Source: a virus. From it: a DNA stretch of 64,000 bases. The first letter of the stretch is position 1, and each line of letters opens with the position of its first letter. Under the pieces are notes generated by a model. It had not been told where the DNA came from. It searched no databases and saw only the letters and a list, made by a program, of their open reading frames with translations. The stretch covers positions 1-64,000 of IMG/VR virus record IMGVR_UViG_3300043409_001318; one strand, written 5' to 3'. The position numbers were made by a program, and so were the translations under genes. Shown piece by piece: positions 34,668 through 43,283 of the stretch.

Positions 34668-34958
34668 TTGAAAGTAAAAATTTCTTATACAGTAGAACTT
34701 GATGAAGTCCCCAATCAAGTTTATAAGTATTTGTTTAACCAAAGTGATATGTCTTTGGATAAAACGTTAGAAGGTGTATTAAAATTAATCCGTGAAGGTA
34801 ATGTTGAAAGTGCCTTGGAAGATATAGATCTTTTTAGAAAAGATCTTGCTAAATTAGATCTTAAGTTAGACGACGCACAATCGATCCTTGACGGCTACAT
34901 GAAGACGCGCTATGGTAATAACGTAGCAGAGAGCCCCGATGAACAACACAAAGTATGA
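34668..34958 (+). CDS. Hypothetical helical protein (TTG start)
   Basis: The 96-aa protein begins at TTG 34668 with GAGGTG upstream. The first strand KISYTVELDEVP is followed by helices rich in Asp/Leu. No motif is known. It overlaps the next start. Confidence 0.55.
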   Translation: MKVKISYTVELDEVPNQVYKYLFNQSDMSLDKTLEGVLKLIREGNVESALEDIDLFRKDLAKLDLKLDDAQSILDGYMKTRYGNNVAESPDEQHKV

Positions 34959-35166
34959 AATAGGACAGCCAATAACTGTTCTGGCTTCATGCGATCTGTT
35001 TTACCCAACCATTAAAAACCCCAATAATTATAAAAAGTCCGAAGCTCCTTTGCTTGGATGGTTTGTTGAGGGTAATGATACAACCGTGACTATTATGACG
35101 GTTGATGATGGACGATATTGGCAAACTCAGTTAGATAGTATTAGAAACTACATGGAGACAAAATGA
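34939..35166 (+). CDS. Small beta-rich hypothetical protein
   Basis: This 75-aa protein starts NNTKYEIGQPITVLAS and has a WQTQLDSIRNY end. The Y-x-I-G-x-x-I opening is like the small SH3-type proteins of this phage. Its start overlaps the gene before, and its stop overlaps the next ATG. Confidence 0.55.
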   Translation: MNNTKYEIGQPITVLASCDLFYPTIKNPNNYKKSEAPLLGWFVEGNDTTVTIMTVDDGRYWQTQLDSIRNYMETK

Positions 35167-35438
35167 TTCAACTTACAGAAGTAATTGAGAACACAGCAGG
35201 TAAGTATATGGTTAGATCAGTTTATATTAATCCTACCCAAGTTGTTATGGTTCGTGAAGACGTTAGATTGGGATCTATTATGGCCGAAGGTAAACTTGAT
35301 CTTGGGTTTACTCCAAATATGCGTTTTTCTCGCATTACGGTAAGAGGCGGAACAAGTAATTATGATGTTGTTGTTGCTGGTGACCCTACAATAGTATATG
35401 AGAAGGTAAATACTTCTAAAACTCTGCTAAAGGGTTAA
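35163..35438 (+). CDS. Small beta-rich hypothetical protein
   Basis: A 91-aa protein with a repeated strand pattern (YINPTQVVMVRED, FSRITVRGG). Such proteins resemble small phage proteins that place a residue string N-P-x-x-V between strands (flagellar-regulator FlbD-like shape). No function can be named. Confidence 0.5.
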   Translation: MIQLTEVIENTAGKYMVRSVYINPTQVVMVREDVRLGSIMAEGKLDLGFTPNMRFSRITVRGGTSNYDVVVAGDPTIVYEKVNTSKTLLKG

Positions 35439-35441
35439 ACC

Positions 35442-35705
35442 ATGCACATAGCTTATTATCATATTCATGCTCTTGGAGATTGTGAATATTGCCTTGATGC
35501 ACTTAAACTTCTTCAAGATAATGGTTATCAATATGTTTTAACTCTTTATGATAAATCACCAGAAGCTTTGAATTTCATTAAATATACTATGGATCATCCA
35601 ACGGTTCCAATTATTTATGAGTATCGAAAAGATAAAAGTATTAGGAAAATTGGTGGTTATACAGAGTTGAAGAAGGAGCTTGACAGCCTCCACGAACAGG
35701 AATAG
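35442..35705 (+). CDS. Glutaredoxin-like protein
   Basis: An 87-aa thioredoxin-fold protein with redox motif CEYC (residues 14-17), the cis-proline TVPIIY and the end GGYTEL, which is typical of glutaredoxins. It could reduce the phage ribonucleotide reductase alongside the thioredoxin-like protein at 27658. The start is an ATG after AAGGG. Confidence 0.85.
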   Translation: MHIAYYHIHALGDCEYCLDALKLLQDNGYQYVLTLYDKSPEALNFIKYTMDHPTVPIIYEYRKDKSIRKIGGYTELKKELDSLHEQE

Positions 35706-35731
35706 AATACTAAACAAAGGTAGGAGATAGC

Positions 35732-36340
35732 ATGGGTCGCCCAAAGGGTTCTAAGAACAAGCCTAAGAATGTTGAAGTTGAGGTTGAAACTAAGCAAGAA
35801 GAGGTTAAGGTAGTGGCAAGCGAAGAGCCAAAGAAGGAACGCAAGCCAAGGATCACCAAGAGGGTTAAGAATGAAGAAGAAGACGATGGTAATACTATCG
35901 TTGATGAAGGGGCCGCTCAAGCTCGTAAGAACCTTGATGATAGAACACTTGATCCTTTTGCGATGCTTACACTTGAAAAGTTTGAATGTGAATTTGTTGC
36001 CCTCACAGAGCGTCTAACTCCTGTTGAGGAAAATAGTGAGATTAAGAATGGCCGCTATTCAAGTTCTTATTACCCTATTAAGAATTGTAATTACACCGTT
36101 TGGCCTGTTTTGGCTTATATCAATGTTGACGTTGACGCGCTAAGAACAAAGGGTTATGTTGATAAGGTAATCTACGCTGGTTGTATTAATCACCTTTCTT
36201 CCCAAATGAATGGTAAGAAGCGCAAGTATGGTAATCTTTTCCCATTTAGTTTTGCTTTTAAGGAAGATAAGATTATTGCTACTTTCATTACAGACGACCG
36301 AAAGAATAAGAACTTTTGGGGAGAAGGCGTAGGTTCTTAG
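35732..36340 (+). CDS. AT-hook-bearing hypothetical protein
   Basis: The start GRPKGSKNKPKN is an AT-hook-like DNA minor-groove motif. A Lys/Glu-rich linker to residue 65 follows. The 140-residue C-terminal part (FECEFVALTERLTPVEENSE, then YTVWPVLAYINVD) is beta-rich and not recognised. A DNA-linked role is plausible. The base composition of the 5' half is richer in G than the neighbours. Confidence 0.6.
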   Translation: MGRPKGSKNKPKNVEVEVETKQEEVKVVASEEPKKERKPRITKRVKNEEEDDGNTIVDEGAAQARKNLDDRTLDPFAMLTLEKFECEFVALTERLTPVEENSEIKNGRYSSSYYPIKNCNYTVWPVLAYINVDVDALRTKGYVDKVIYAGCINHLSSQMNGKKRKYGNLFPFSFAFKEDKIIATFITDDRKNKNFWGEGVGS

Positions 36341-36383
36341 ATTATAGAAAGTAAAGATAAAATCATTTTATAAGGAGAAATAA

Positions 36384-36770
36384 ATGAAATGCGTTAAAGA
36401 GCACATAGTAGCCCCTTGGGGTTGGCAAGAAATCATCCAAAAGAATGATAAATATGTTATGAAGCAAATTCATATTAATCCGGGTAAGCGTTTGTCTCTC
36501 CAATACCATGAGAACAAAACAGAAACGATTTTCTGTATGTCCGACGAAGCAATCGTGTGGACGAAACGCTCAGCAGAGGATACAGAAACAAAGAAGATAA
36601 CGCTTAAGTATGGCGAAGCCTTCCACGTTCAAGCCGGACAAATTCATCGCTTTACGGCAGGATTTAAAGCAGTTGATTTGATTGAAGTATCTACACCAGA
36701 ACTTGATGATATAGTTCGTCTTGAAGATGATTATAACCGTATTTCTACAACCACCACAACACAGGAGTAA
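36384..36770 (+). CDS. Cupin, mannose-6-phosphate isomerase-like
   Basis: The PWGWQEII start, then NPGKRLSLQYHENKTE and FHVQAGQIHRF, is the type II phosphomannose isomerase cupin with two His/Glu metal sites. At 128 aa it is a single-domain cupin. It might act on sugar phosphates for surface or DNA modification, but no pathway partner is seen except the loosely similar nucleotidyltransferase at 17694. Confidence 0.8.
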   Translation: MKCVKEHIVAPWGWQEIIQKNDKYVMKQIHINPGKRLSLQYHENKTETIFCMSDEAIVWTKRSAEDTETKKITLKYGEAFHVQAGQIHRFTAGFKAVDLIEVSTPELDDIVRLEDDYNRISTTTTTQE

Positions 36771-36773
36771 TTA

Positions 36774-37061
36774 ATGACTTTCGCACACACCGCTATCCAG
36801 ACCACCGATATTGAGAATAATATTGATGTAGACGTTAATCGTTCTTATTCTACATTTGACGTTCGCATTGTTCGTAATTCAGTTAGTAAGCGTAAGTTCT
36901 CTAATCGCCTTAGTGTGACTATTCCCGATGGACGTAGTGAAAGCACTTTCCATCTTACTATTCGTGAGGCAAATGCTCTTCGTAAGTTTTTGAATGAAAA
37001 TCTTGATGAAGGTGTTAATGGTTCTGCTATGGTTTCCATGAGTATGCGTGAGGCAAGCTGA
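36774..37061 (+). CDS. Hypothetical beta-rich protein
   Basis: A 95-aa protein with alternating strands (TFDVRIVRNSVSKRKFSN) and a helix with FHLTIREANALRKFL. It has CAGGAG before the ATG. The F-H-L-T-I-x-E-A pattern recurs in phage proteins of unknown role. It lies directly before the Hsp20-like gene. Confidence 0.55.
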   Translation: MTFAHTAIQTTDIENNIDVDVNRSYSTFDVRIVRNSVSKRKFSNRLSVTIPDGRSESTFHLTIREANALRKFLNENLDEGVNGSAMVSMSMREAS

Positions 37062-37089
37062 AATGACAACACCACAAGGAGAAACCTAT

Positions 37090-37458
37090 ATGAATATCGC
37101 ACAAGCAATTGATCGTCTTTATGCTGATACTTTCCCTCTTGCTTCTTATCCTCCACCAAGGGCTACACTTAGTAATGTAGACTTTGTATATAACGAAAAG
37201 AGCAGGGTTTATACAGCCACTATTGATGCAGCGGGAGCAGATAAGACAAAGTTTAATGTAAGTATTTCTAATAGAACACTTACCGTTTCTTATCGTGCTA
37301 CCGAAGGGTTCCGTTGTCGTTCCTTTAACTATTCCTTCAGCCTTGGACGAGATATCAACGTCTCGGAGTCAGTTGGAGAGTATAAGGATGGGGTTTTGAG
37401 AGTTGACGTTCATACAACCACAGAACGTAATGATACAGTCAACGTCACCATTCATTAA
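37090..37458 (+). CDS. Small heat-shock protein (Hsp20-like)
   Basis: The 122-aa protein has the alpha-crystallin beta sandwich: YTATIDAAGADKTKFNVSI, NRTLTVSY, a central F-S-x-x-L-G-R-D stretch and the signature GEYKDGVLRV. Hsp20 proteins hold unfolded proteins ready for refolding. ATG 37090 is used because AAGGAG lies 9 bases upstream; an earlier in-frame start overlaps the previous gene. With GroEL and a GroES-like protein it forms a phage chaperone set. T4-like cyanophages also often carry Hsp20. Confidence 0.85.
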   Translation: MNIAQAIDRLYADTFPLASYPPPRATLSNVDFVYNEKSRVYTATIDAAGADKTKFNVSISNRTLTVSYRATEGFRCRSFNYSFSLGRDINVSESVGEYKDGVLRVDVHTTTERNDTVNVTIH

Positions 37459-37472
37459 GTAATTATATAATT

Positions 37473-37507
37473 AAGCCGTCAAAGGGTTCGCCTTTTGGCG
37501 GTTTTCT
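37473..37507 (+). terminator. Intrinsic terminator with TTCG loop
   Basis: A long stem of about 14 bp including G-T pairs closes a TTCG tetraloop at 37487-37490 and is followed by TTTT. It ends the Hsp20 operon. Confidence 0.85.
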
Positions 37508-37545
37508 TGTATTTAAAACTAATTAATTGGTAAGGAAAAGTATAA

Positions 37546-40500
37546 ATGTCAAACTTTAATAATCTTTGGAATAACTGGTATAGTACAAAAGTTTTAACTG
37601 AGATGAAGAAGAGAACAAGAGATAGAGTTGTAGCAATATCTAAAAAAATAAAAGAAGAAGCTGGATTAGAAGGACTTAATGATAGTTATACAAGAATGGC
37701 AGCTTTTCCAGAGATATTTGGTGATAAATTAAGAATAGTTGTTGAATCTCAAGATAGTGAACTTGTAATTATGTCTAAATATCTTGGCAGTCTTCAACAA
37801 TTAGTTGCCGCCAGTTTAAAAGATAAAAAAGAAAAGGGTTTTTTAAAACCACCTTACTTTGGAAGTTCTTTTATTACCGATCAAACAATTGCTAAAGAAA
37901 CTAAAAGAAGATTACAAGAAGATGGTGGTGGAACATACGAAATTGACGTTGTATATTACCAACCAACTTTAATAATTCAATATGTTAACATGCAAGAACA
38001 ACAAAAGAAAGAAATTTTTTCTCTTCTTAAAGCGTTTAACAAATTTAAAATGAAAGAAGCAGCAGATTATTGGGGTAAAATTCAATCTAAATATACAAAA
38101 GATAAAGATTTTATAAATAATTTAACAACACAATGGTTTGCAATTAATAAAAGCGATCAAGAACGAAAAATGAAATACGGAGGTGAAAGAAAAGCTATTG
38201 TTTATTCCCGTGCTCCTATTGACGTTTTAAGAATGTCTGACCATCCCATGATTTCTTCTTGTCACTCCCAAGGTGGAGGTTACTTTCAATGCGCTGTTCA
38301 AGAAGCGATTAGAGGAGGTGCTATTGCTTATTCAGTTAATCAAGAAGACATACAAAAAATTATTGATGAAGATAGATTACAAGACATAGAAATATTTGAA
38401 GATAATGAAAGAGGGGTAAAAGGTATTAATCCAGATGGTAGAATTAGAATTAGAAGAATGTTTGATACTGATACCAAACAAGAGTATGCCTTACCAGAGA
38501 TAAGAATATACGGTACTCCACCTGCTTCTTTCCAAAATAGTGTTTTAAGTTGGTCAGCAGAAAATCAAAAATCTAAATTTACAAATTTAGAAACTGGTGA
38601 ATTTCAATTACCAGAGATTAAAAATGCTATAAGAGTTGGTGGTTCTTATGAAGATAATTACGCACCAGATCTTTATAATAGATTAGCTAAGAAAGTTGCT
38701 AATTCTTTTGGAATTAAAGATGAAGATGTTCCAAATTCCAATGTTTATATTCAAAGTGTCACCGTTGATGAAGGCTTGGATTTAATGAGTAATTGCGAAA
38801 GAATTTCAAGAAATATACGAAACGAAATGGTAACTTTTGATATGACAAGACTAGCAGATTATAAAATTATATGTAAAAATAATGGTAAGACAGGTATCGC
38901 ATTTACAAGAGAAGGTCGTACAGAAGAATTTAATGATGAATTCAATGATGAATTTGTTGCGATAGAATTTAATTTCAAATATGAAATACATCAAAATAAT
39001 ATTAAAGGAAAACTTAAAACTGAATTAAACAACGATATAATAAAACAAATAATTAATAAAGGTGGTGAGATATCACCGGATTTTTATTTCTATAAATTAT
39101 ATAAATTACTAAATTTAGAAGGAACAGAATTCAAACCACGCAGAAACGGTCCACACTTGGTTTTTGAAGCAGATGCAAATTTAACCTTTAAAACCGTAGA
39201 AGAATTACGAACATTAAAAAATGAAATATTTAATTACGATAATGATGATAATAATTATCGTAATTTTGAAAGAACTGGTATAGCATTAGATTTTATAGAA
39301 ATGCAGCCATTTGACACAGCATACGCTAAACGTTTATTTAGAGATGTAAAAAATAGTGATTATATGTTCTATTATGAGAGTTCTTATGGTTCTTATAATG
39401 GTTCTACGGTATTATTGGCTCCACCAAGCGAATCTTCACGATCTGAAAGAACAAAAGCATATGATCGTGGTAATCTTAAACAAACAGATATGTTCCCTAC
39501 AATATATAATGGTTTTCTTGAAGGTATAGTGGAATATTTTTATGTTTATTCAATTCCAAAAGAAGCTTTAAGAGCTTCTTTAAAATATCCTACAAAAGAA
39601 AGACACCCAGATGGAGTAGTTTATCGCGCTTTGAAAATAGAGGCTAATCGAAAGAAAGAAGAAATAATGAGAGATATTCAAAAAGTTGTTTATGATATGC
39701 CAGACAAAATTATTAATAGTTTTGGTAGATTAGCACAATCAATTATAGAATTTGGCCCAACGGTAAGAAACCCAGAAGTTATAATCAACAATGAAACTGG
39801 TGAAGCTGATATTGAGAGAGATATTCAAATTGCCTTTACCCTTAAAATAAATCTTTCCACAAGCCTTAGTTCTGATCAACAAGAACAAGCTTTAAAACTT
39901 GTTGAATATTTTTACAATAACTTTTATAAATTTAGAGACAATTTAGAAGAACAATTAATTAATGATCTAAAACAAAAGGGTAGTCAGTTAGTAAAAAGTC
40001 TTATGTCCGATGCTTATCTCAAAGGTATAAAGGGTGAAAAACCTTTAGCAGACCCAATAGCAGAGATAAGACAATTAGACATACCAAACATAATGAAACA
40101 ATTAGAACAACCAGTTATCCAACAAGCAAGAGAAAGTTGGGAAAATTCAAATGGGATAACTACTGATTTAAAAGTTCCTTTTTTTGCTACGACTACAGAC
40201 GAACAAATGATAAGAGTTTATTATTCTTCTACCACTAACTACAAAAAAGTAAATCCATTAGAAGAAAACCTTTTTTATCTGGATTTTAAAATAGAGTATT
40301 TTAAATCAGGTACTAGCACTTATTTAATGATTAAATGTCCTATGATATTTCAACATACTTCTATAAGTGATATGAATGTTCAAGCTCTAACTATGGAAGA
40401 AATAATAGCTGATTTAGCATCGTCTATAGTGACTACTAATTATCGTGCTAAGGCTTCTAAAACAACTTACCAAGAACAAGAAAAGTATTTAGCTGGTAAA

Positions 40501-40704
40501 GAAAGCCAGATGGTATTTGATATAAGTAAGGAAACAAAAGAATTAATACAAACAAGACAAAAAGCAAAGGCAACAAAGGCAGATAAAGATGCGGCTATTG
40601 CTGCAACCACAGAAGACGAAAAACAAATGAAAATGTTTGAACGTAAGATGAATAAGAAACTAATTAAGGAAAGACTTATTAAGTGGTATAAAAGGAATTC
40701 ATAA
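37546..40704 (+). CDS. Large tagged protein, SCHS family copy 1
   Basis: First of three tandem paralogues. The N terminus LWNNWYSTKVLTEM carries the shared L-x-E tag. A conserved block near residues 217-345 has RAPIDVLRMSDHPM, then S-Cys239-His240-S with a glycine loop, FQCAVQEAIRGGAIAY and IRIRRMFD. The rest of the 1052 residues is unique, beta-rich and helical by turns. The C terminus KKLIKERLIKWYKRN recurs in copies 2 and 3. The block looks enzymatic (Cys-His-Ser, then a second Cys), and recalls the S-C-H region of PcfJ-like proteins, but no family is known to me. It is probably packaged in the virion. ACTAATTAATTGG lies before the SD. Confidence 0.65.
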   Translation: MSNFNNLWNNWYSTKVLTEMKKRTRDRVVAISKKIKEEAGLEGLNDSYTRMAAFPEIFGDKLRIVVESQDSELVIMSKYLGSLQQLVAASLKDKKEKGFLKPPYFGSSFITDQTIAKETKRRLQEDGGGTYEIDVVYYQPTLIIQYVNMQEQQKKEIFSLLKAFNKFKMKEAADYWGKIQSKYTKDKDFINNLTTQWFAINKSDQERKMKYGGERKAIVYSRAPIDVLRMSDHPMISSCHSQGGGYFQCAVQEAIRGGAIAYSVNQEDIQKIIDEDRLQDIEIFEDNERGVKGINPDGRIRIRRMFDTDTKQEYALPEIRIYGTPPASFQNSVLSWSAENQKSKFTNLETGEFQLPEIKNAIRVGGSYEDNYAPDLYNRLAKKVANSFGIKDEDVPNSNVYIQSVTVDEGLDLMSNCERISRNIRNEMVTFDMTRLADYKIICKNNGKTGIAFTREGRTEEFNDEFNDEFVAIEFNFKYEIHQNNIKGKLKTELNNDIIKQIINKGGEISPDFYFYKLYKLLNLEGTEFKPRRNGPHLVFEADANLTFKTVEELRTLKNEIFNYDNDDNNYRNFERTGIALDFIEMQPFDTAYAKRLFRDVKNSDYMFYYESSYGSYNGSTVLLAPPSESSRSERTKAYDRGNLKQTDMFPTIYNGFLEGIVEYFYVYSIPKEALRASLKYPTKERHPDGVVYRALKIEANRKKEEIMRDIQKVVYDMPDKIINSFGRLAQSIIEFGPTVRNPEVIINNETGEADIERDIQIAFTLKINLSTSLSSDQQEQALKLVEYFYNNFYKFRDNLEEQLINDLKQKGSQLVKSLMSDAYLKGIKGEKPLADPIAEIRQLDIPNIMKQLEQPVIQQARESWENSNGITTDLKVPFFATTTDEQMIRVYYSSTTNYKKVNPLEENLFYLDFKIEYFKSGTSTYLMIKCPMIFQHTSISDMNVQALTMEEIIADLASSIVTTNYRAKASKTTYQEQEKYLAGKESQMVFDISKETKELIQTRQKAKATKADKDAAIAATTEDEKQMKMFERKMNKKLIKERLIKWYKRNS

Positions 40705-43283
40705 TGAACGATAAAAAAGATTACCAAGTATTATGGGAAGGCTTTATTTCCAATAAAAAAATGTTATTGAATGAAATGGAAGGGCAGTATATGAATTTAA
40801 TTTCTAATGCTACTGCCTATGCCGAAAGCCACCCAGAATTACTACCATTCAAAGAAGTGTTTGGTAATGATTTAAGAAAAGTTATTCCATTCCAACAAAA
40901 GAATGTAGATAAAATTGCTTATCTTTTAAGTATATTTAAATTATTTTCAAGAACAACAGAAGGGAAGCAATATTTAGTACCACAAGTTCAACCAACCACC
41001 GTAAAAGTTAAAAGACAACGCCAAGGTGGTGGTGAAACTTACGAACAAGAACAAACCTTAAATCAACTTGTAGCGGTACATACCTTTATAGATCAAATGG
41101 GTAATTCAAAAACAAGAAATTTGACGATTGTTAATAGTCTAAAATTATTAAATGGTGCTTATAAAAAGTATTTAGAAAAGTCAAATCAAGATCCAAATTC
41201 TGTAAATGTCTCCCAATTTACTATATTAAAAGTATTAGATACTATACCAAGAATGATAGATTGGTGGCAGAAAAATCAATCAAAAATTAATCAAGATCCA
41301 GAAATAGCACAATTATCAAAAGATCTTTCTGACGATATGAGCCAAGAAGCTTGGAAAATGTTTGATACGATTGATGAAAATGAAGGTGCTGGCGAGATAA
41401 CTTCTAAATATTCTATTGTTCTTTCAAGAGTTCCTGTTGATGTGTTAAGAATGTCGGACCATGAAGGGATTAGTTCATGCCATTCTCAACCAAAGAACTA
41501 TGGATCAAATGGATACTTTTATTGTGCTATAGCAGAAGCACAAAATCAAGGTGCTATTGCTTATGTTGTTAATACAGAAGATTTGGAGAATATAGATTTA
41601 AAATCAAAGGAAATCTTTGTAGACCGTGAAAGATCAATAGGAGGAATTAGACCATTATCTCGTATTCGTCTTAGAACTTTAAAAGATACTTCCACAGATC
41701 AAACTATTGCTGTTCCAGAACAAAAGATATATGGTTTATTAATTAATGGTTTTCAAGAATTTATAGATAAATATACGGCTCAATCTCAAAAAGAAATGTT
41801 TGTAGAGCAAGACGAAGATGGAACAAAACAATTAAAACTTCCAATACAAAGAAATCTTACTTATGTTGGTGGTTCTTGGCAAGATAGTCAAATAGGTAGA
41901 AACTTTAAAAGAATGTTAGATTATATAACTGGTTTAGGTGAAGTTAAACCAACCGAAGAACAAAAATTATTGATTAATGATTTTGCTGCGATAAGTGTTA
42001 GATACTCTGGAAATGATACTCAATACGAAGATGATGATGAAGATTATGATGAAGACAATAATGATGAAGACGATCAAAGAGAAGCAGCAGAACAAGAATA
42101 TTACGATCAAATAAGACGAGGAGCTTTTAATACAGATAATTCTTTTATATTTAGAAGTTCTAATTTTAATTGGGTTTGGGGTGAGGGAGTTGAACTAAAA
42201 CTTGTAGCATATACAAAAATTCCAATAGAAACATCTTCATTAAGTAAGAAATATTTTGTTAACGGAGAAGTAGATACAGAAACATTATGTAGTGATATTT
42301 TATCCGCAATAGTAGATAAAGCAGATAAATCTGAAGTAAAAGTTCAACTTGATTACCCAGACGTTGCTATTGATGAAAGTGAAACATATATACAAGGCGA
42401 TAAAGATGATAAATATTTAACACTTAATTTATTTTATATTGAAGATGATATATCAGATATAGGAACATTTGGTTCTCACATATCGGACTTTATCCAATTT
42501 TATAATTCAATAGATAGTTTAGAAGATATATTAAAAGTCTATTTAATAGATAATGGTATTATTAGTGATGGAACATTTAGTATAAGTCAAAGAATAGCAA
42601 ACTTAAAAAATTCTTTTGATCGTGATAAACAAAGAAACTTTACTTATATTGGTGGTGATAAATTTGAGTTTCGTCCTATAACTAATACACAACTTGTTGA
42701 TAGTTCTAAAACTGGAGTATTGTTAACAAAAATTAATGTAGAAGATTATAGAGATATTCGTCATAATTTTGATAGTAGTTTTAATGAAGATATAGTAAGA
42801 TCTTTTGTTAGGGAACAAGAGAAAACACTATCAAGTGCCTATAATAGTTTACAACGAAATTTATTCGATAATATACCAGCTAATTATTTATCTGAATTTA
42901 CAGAACAGGAAAAATTTTCTTTCCTTGGTATTACTGGTGCTTTTAGTGTTGAACTTAAATTTGTTTATATGACCGAAGATATGAAAACAGCAATAGTAAT
43001 GAAAGATAGCGAAGAAGCTAAAATAGTTGGTATTTATGCGGTTCCTGTTATAACAATTGATAGTAAGAAATCACCAGAAGCATTATTGGGACTTATAAAT
43101 TATATGTATATGGTTGATGAAGACCCAGAACAATTTATAGATTTATTATACCTCTCATTTAAGATAGCAGCAAGTCAATATTCTGATCTTAATAATGCTA
43201 TTTCTAAATTGACTGAAAGAAGAAAAAGAGTTATTAAAGAAAGGCTGAAGAATTGGTATAGAAAGAATAAAGGAATTATTTAA
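40704..43283 (+). CDS. Large tagged protein, SCHS family copy 2
   Basis: Second paralogue, 859 aa, joined to copy 1 by a TAATG overlap. The N terminus VLWEGFISNKKMLLNEME holds the tag. The conserved block runs SRVPVDVLRMSDHEG, S-Cys259-His-S, FYCAIAEAQNQGAIAY, DRERSIGGI and RIRLRTLKD. A very acidic insert follows (near residue 445, D/E/N-rich). The C terminus is KRVIKERLKNWYRKN. Outside the block it differs strongly from copies 1 and 3, so the copies are old or evolve fast. Confidence 0.65.
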   Translation: MNDKKDYQVLWEGFISNKKMLLNEMEGQYMNLISNATAYAESHPELLPFKEVFGNDLRKVIPFQQKNVDKIAYLLSIFKLFSRTTEGKQYLVPQVQPTTVKVKRQRQGGGETYEQEQTLNQLVAVHTFIDQMGNSKTRNLTIVNSLKLLNGAYKKYLEKSNQDPNSVNVSQFTILKVLDTIPRMIDWWQKNQSKINQDPEIAQLSKDLSDDMSQEAWKMFDTIDENEGAGEITSKYSIVLSRVPVDVLRMSDHEGISSCHSQPKNYGSNGYFYCAIAEAQNQGAIAYVVNTEDLENIDLKSKEIFVDRERSIGGIRPLSRIRLRTLKDTSTDQTIAVPEQKIYGLLINGFQEFIDKYTAQSQKEMFVEQDEDGTKQLKLPIQRNLTYVGGSWQDSQIGRNFKRMLDYITGLGEVKPTEEQKLLINDFAAISVRYSGNDTQYEDDDEDYDEDNNDEDDQREAAEQEYYDQIRRGAFNTDNSFIFRSSNFNWVWGEGVELKLVAYTKIPIETSSLSKKYFVNGEVDTETLCSDILSAIVDKADKSEVKVQLDYPDVAIDESETYIQGDKDDKYLTLNLFYIEDDISDIGTFGSHISDFIQFYNSIDSLEDILKVYLIDNGIISDGTFSISQRIANLKNSFDRDKQRNFTYIGGDKFEFRPITNTQLVDSSKTGVLLTKINVEDYRDIRHNFDSSFNEDIVRSFVREQEKTLSSAYNSLQRNLFDNIPANYLSEFTEQEKFSFLGITGAFSVELKFVYMTEDMKTAIVMKDSEEAKIVGIYAVPVITIDSKKSPEALLGLINYMYMVDEDPEQFIDLLYLSFKIAASQYSDLNNAISKLTERRKRVIKERLKNWYRKNKGII

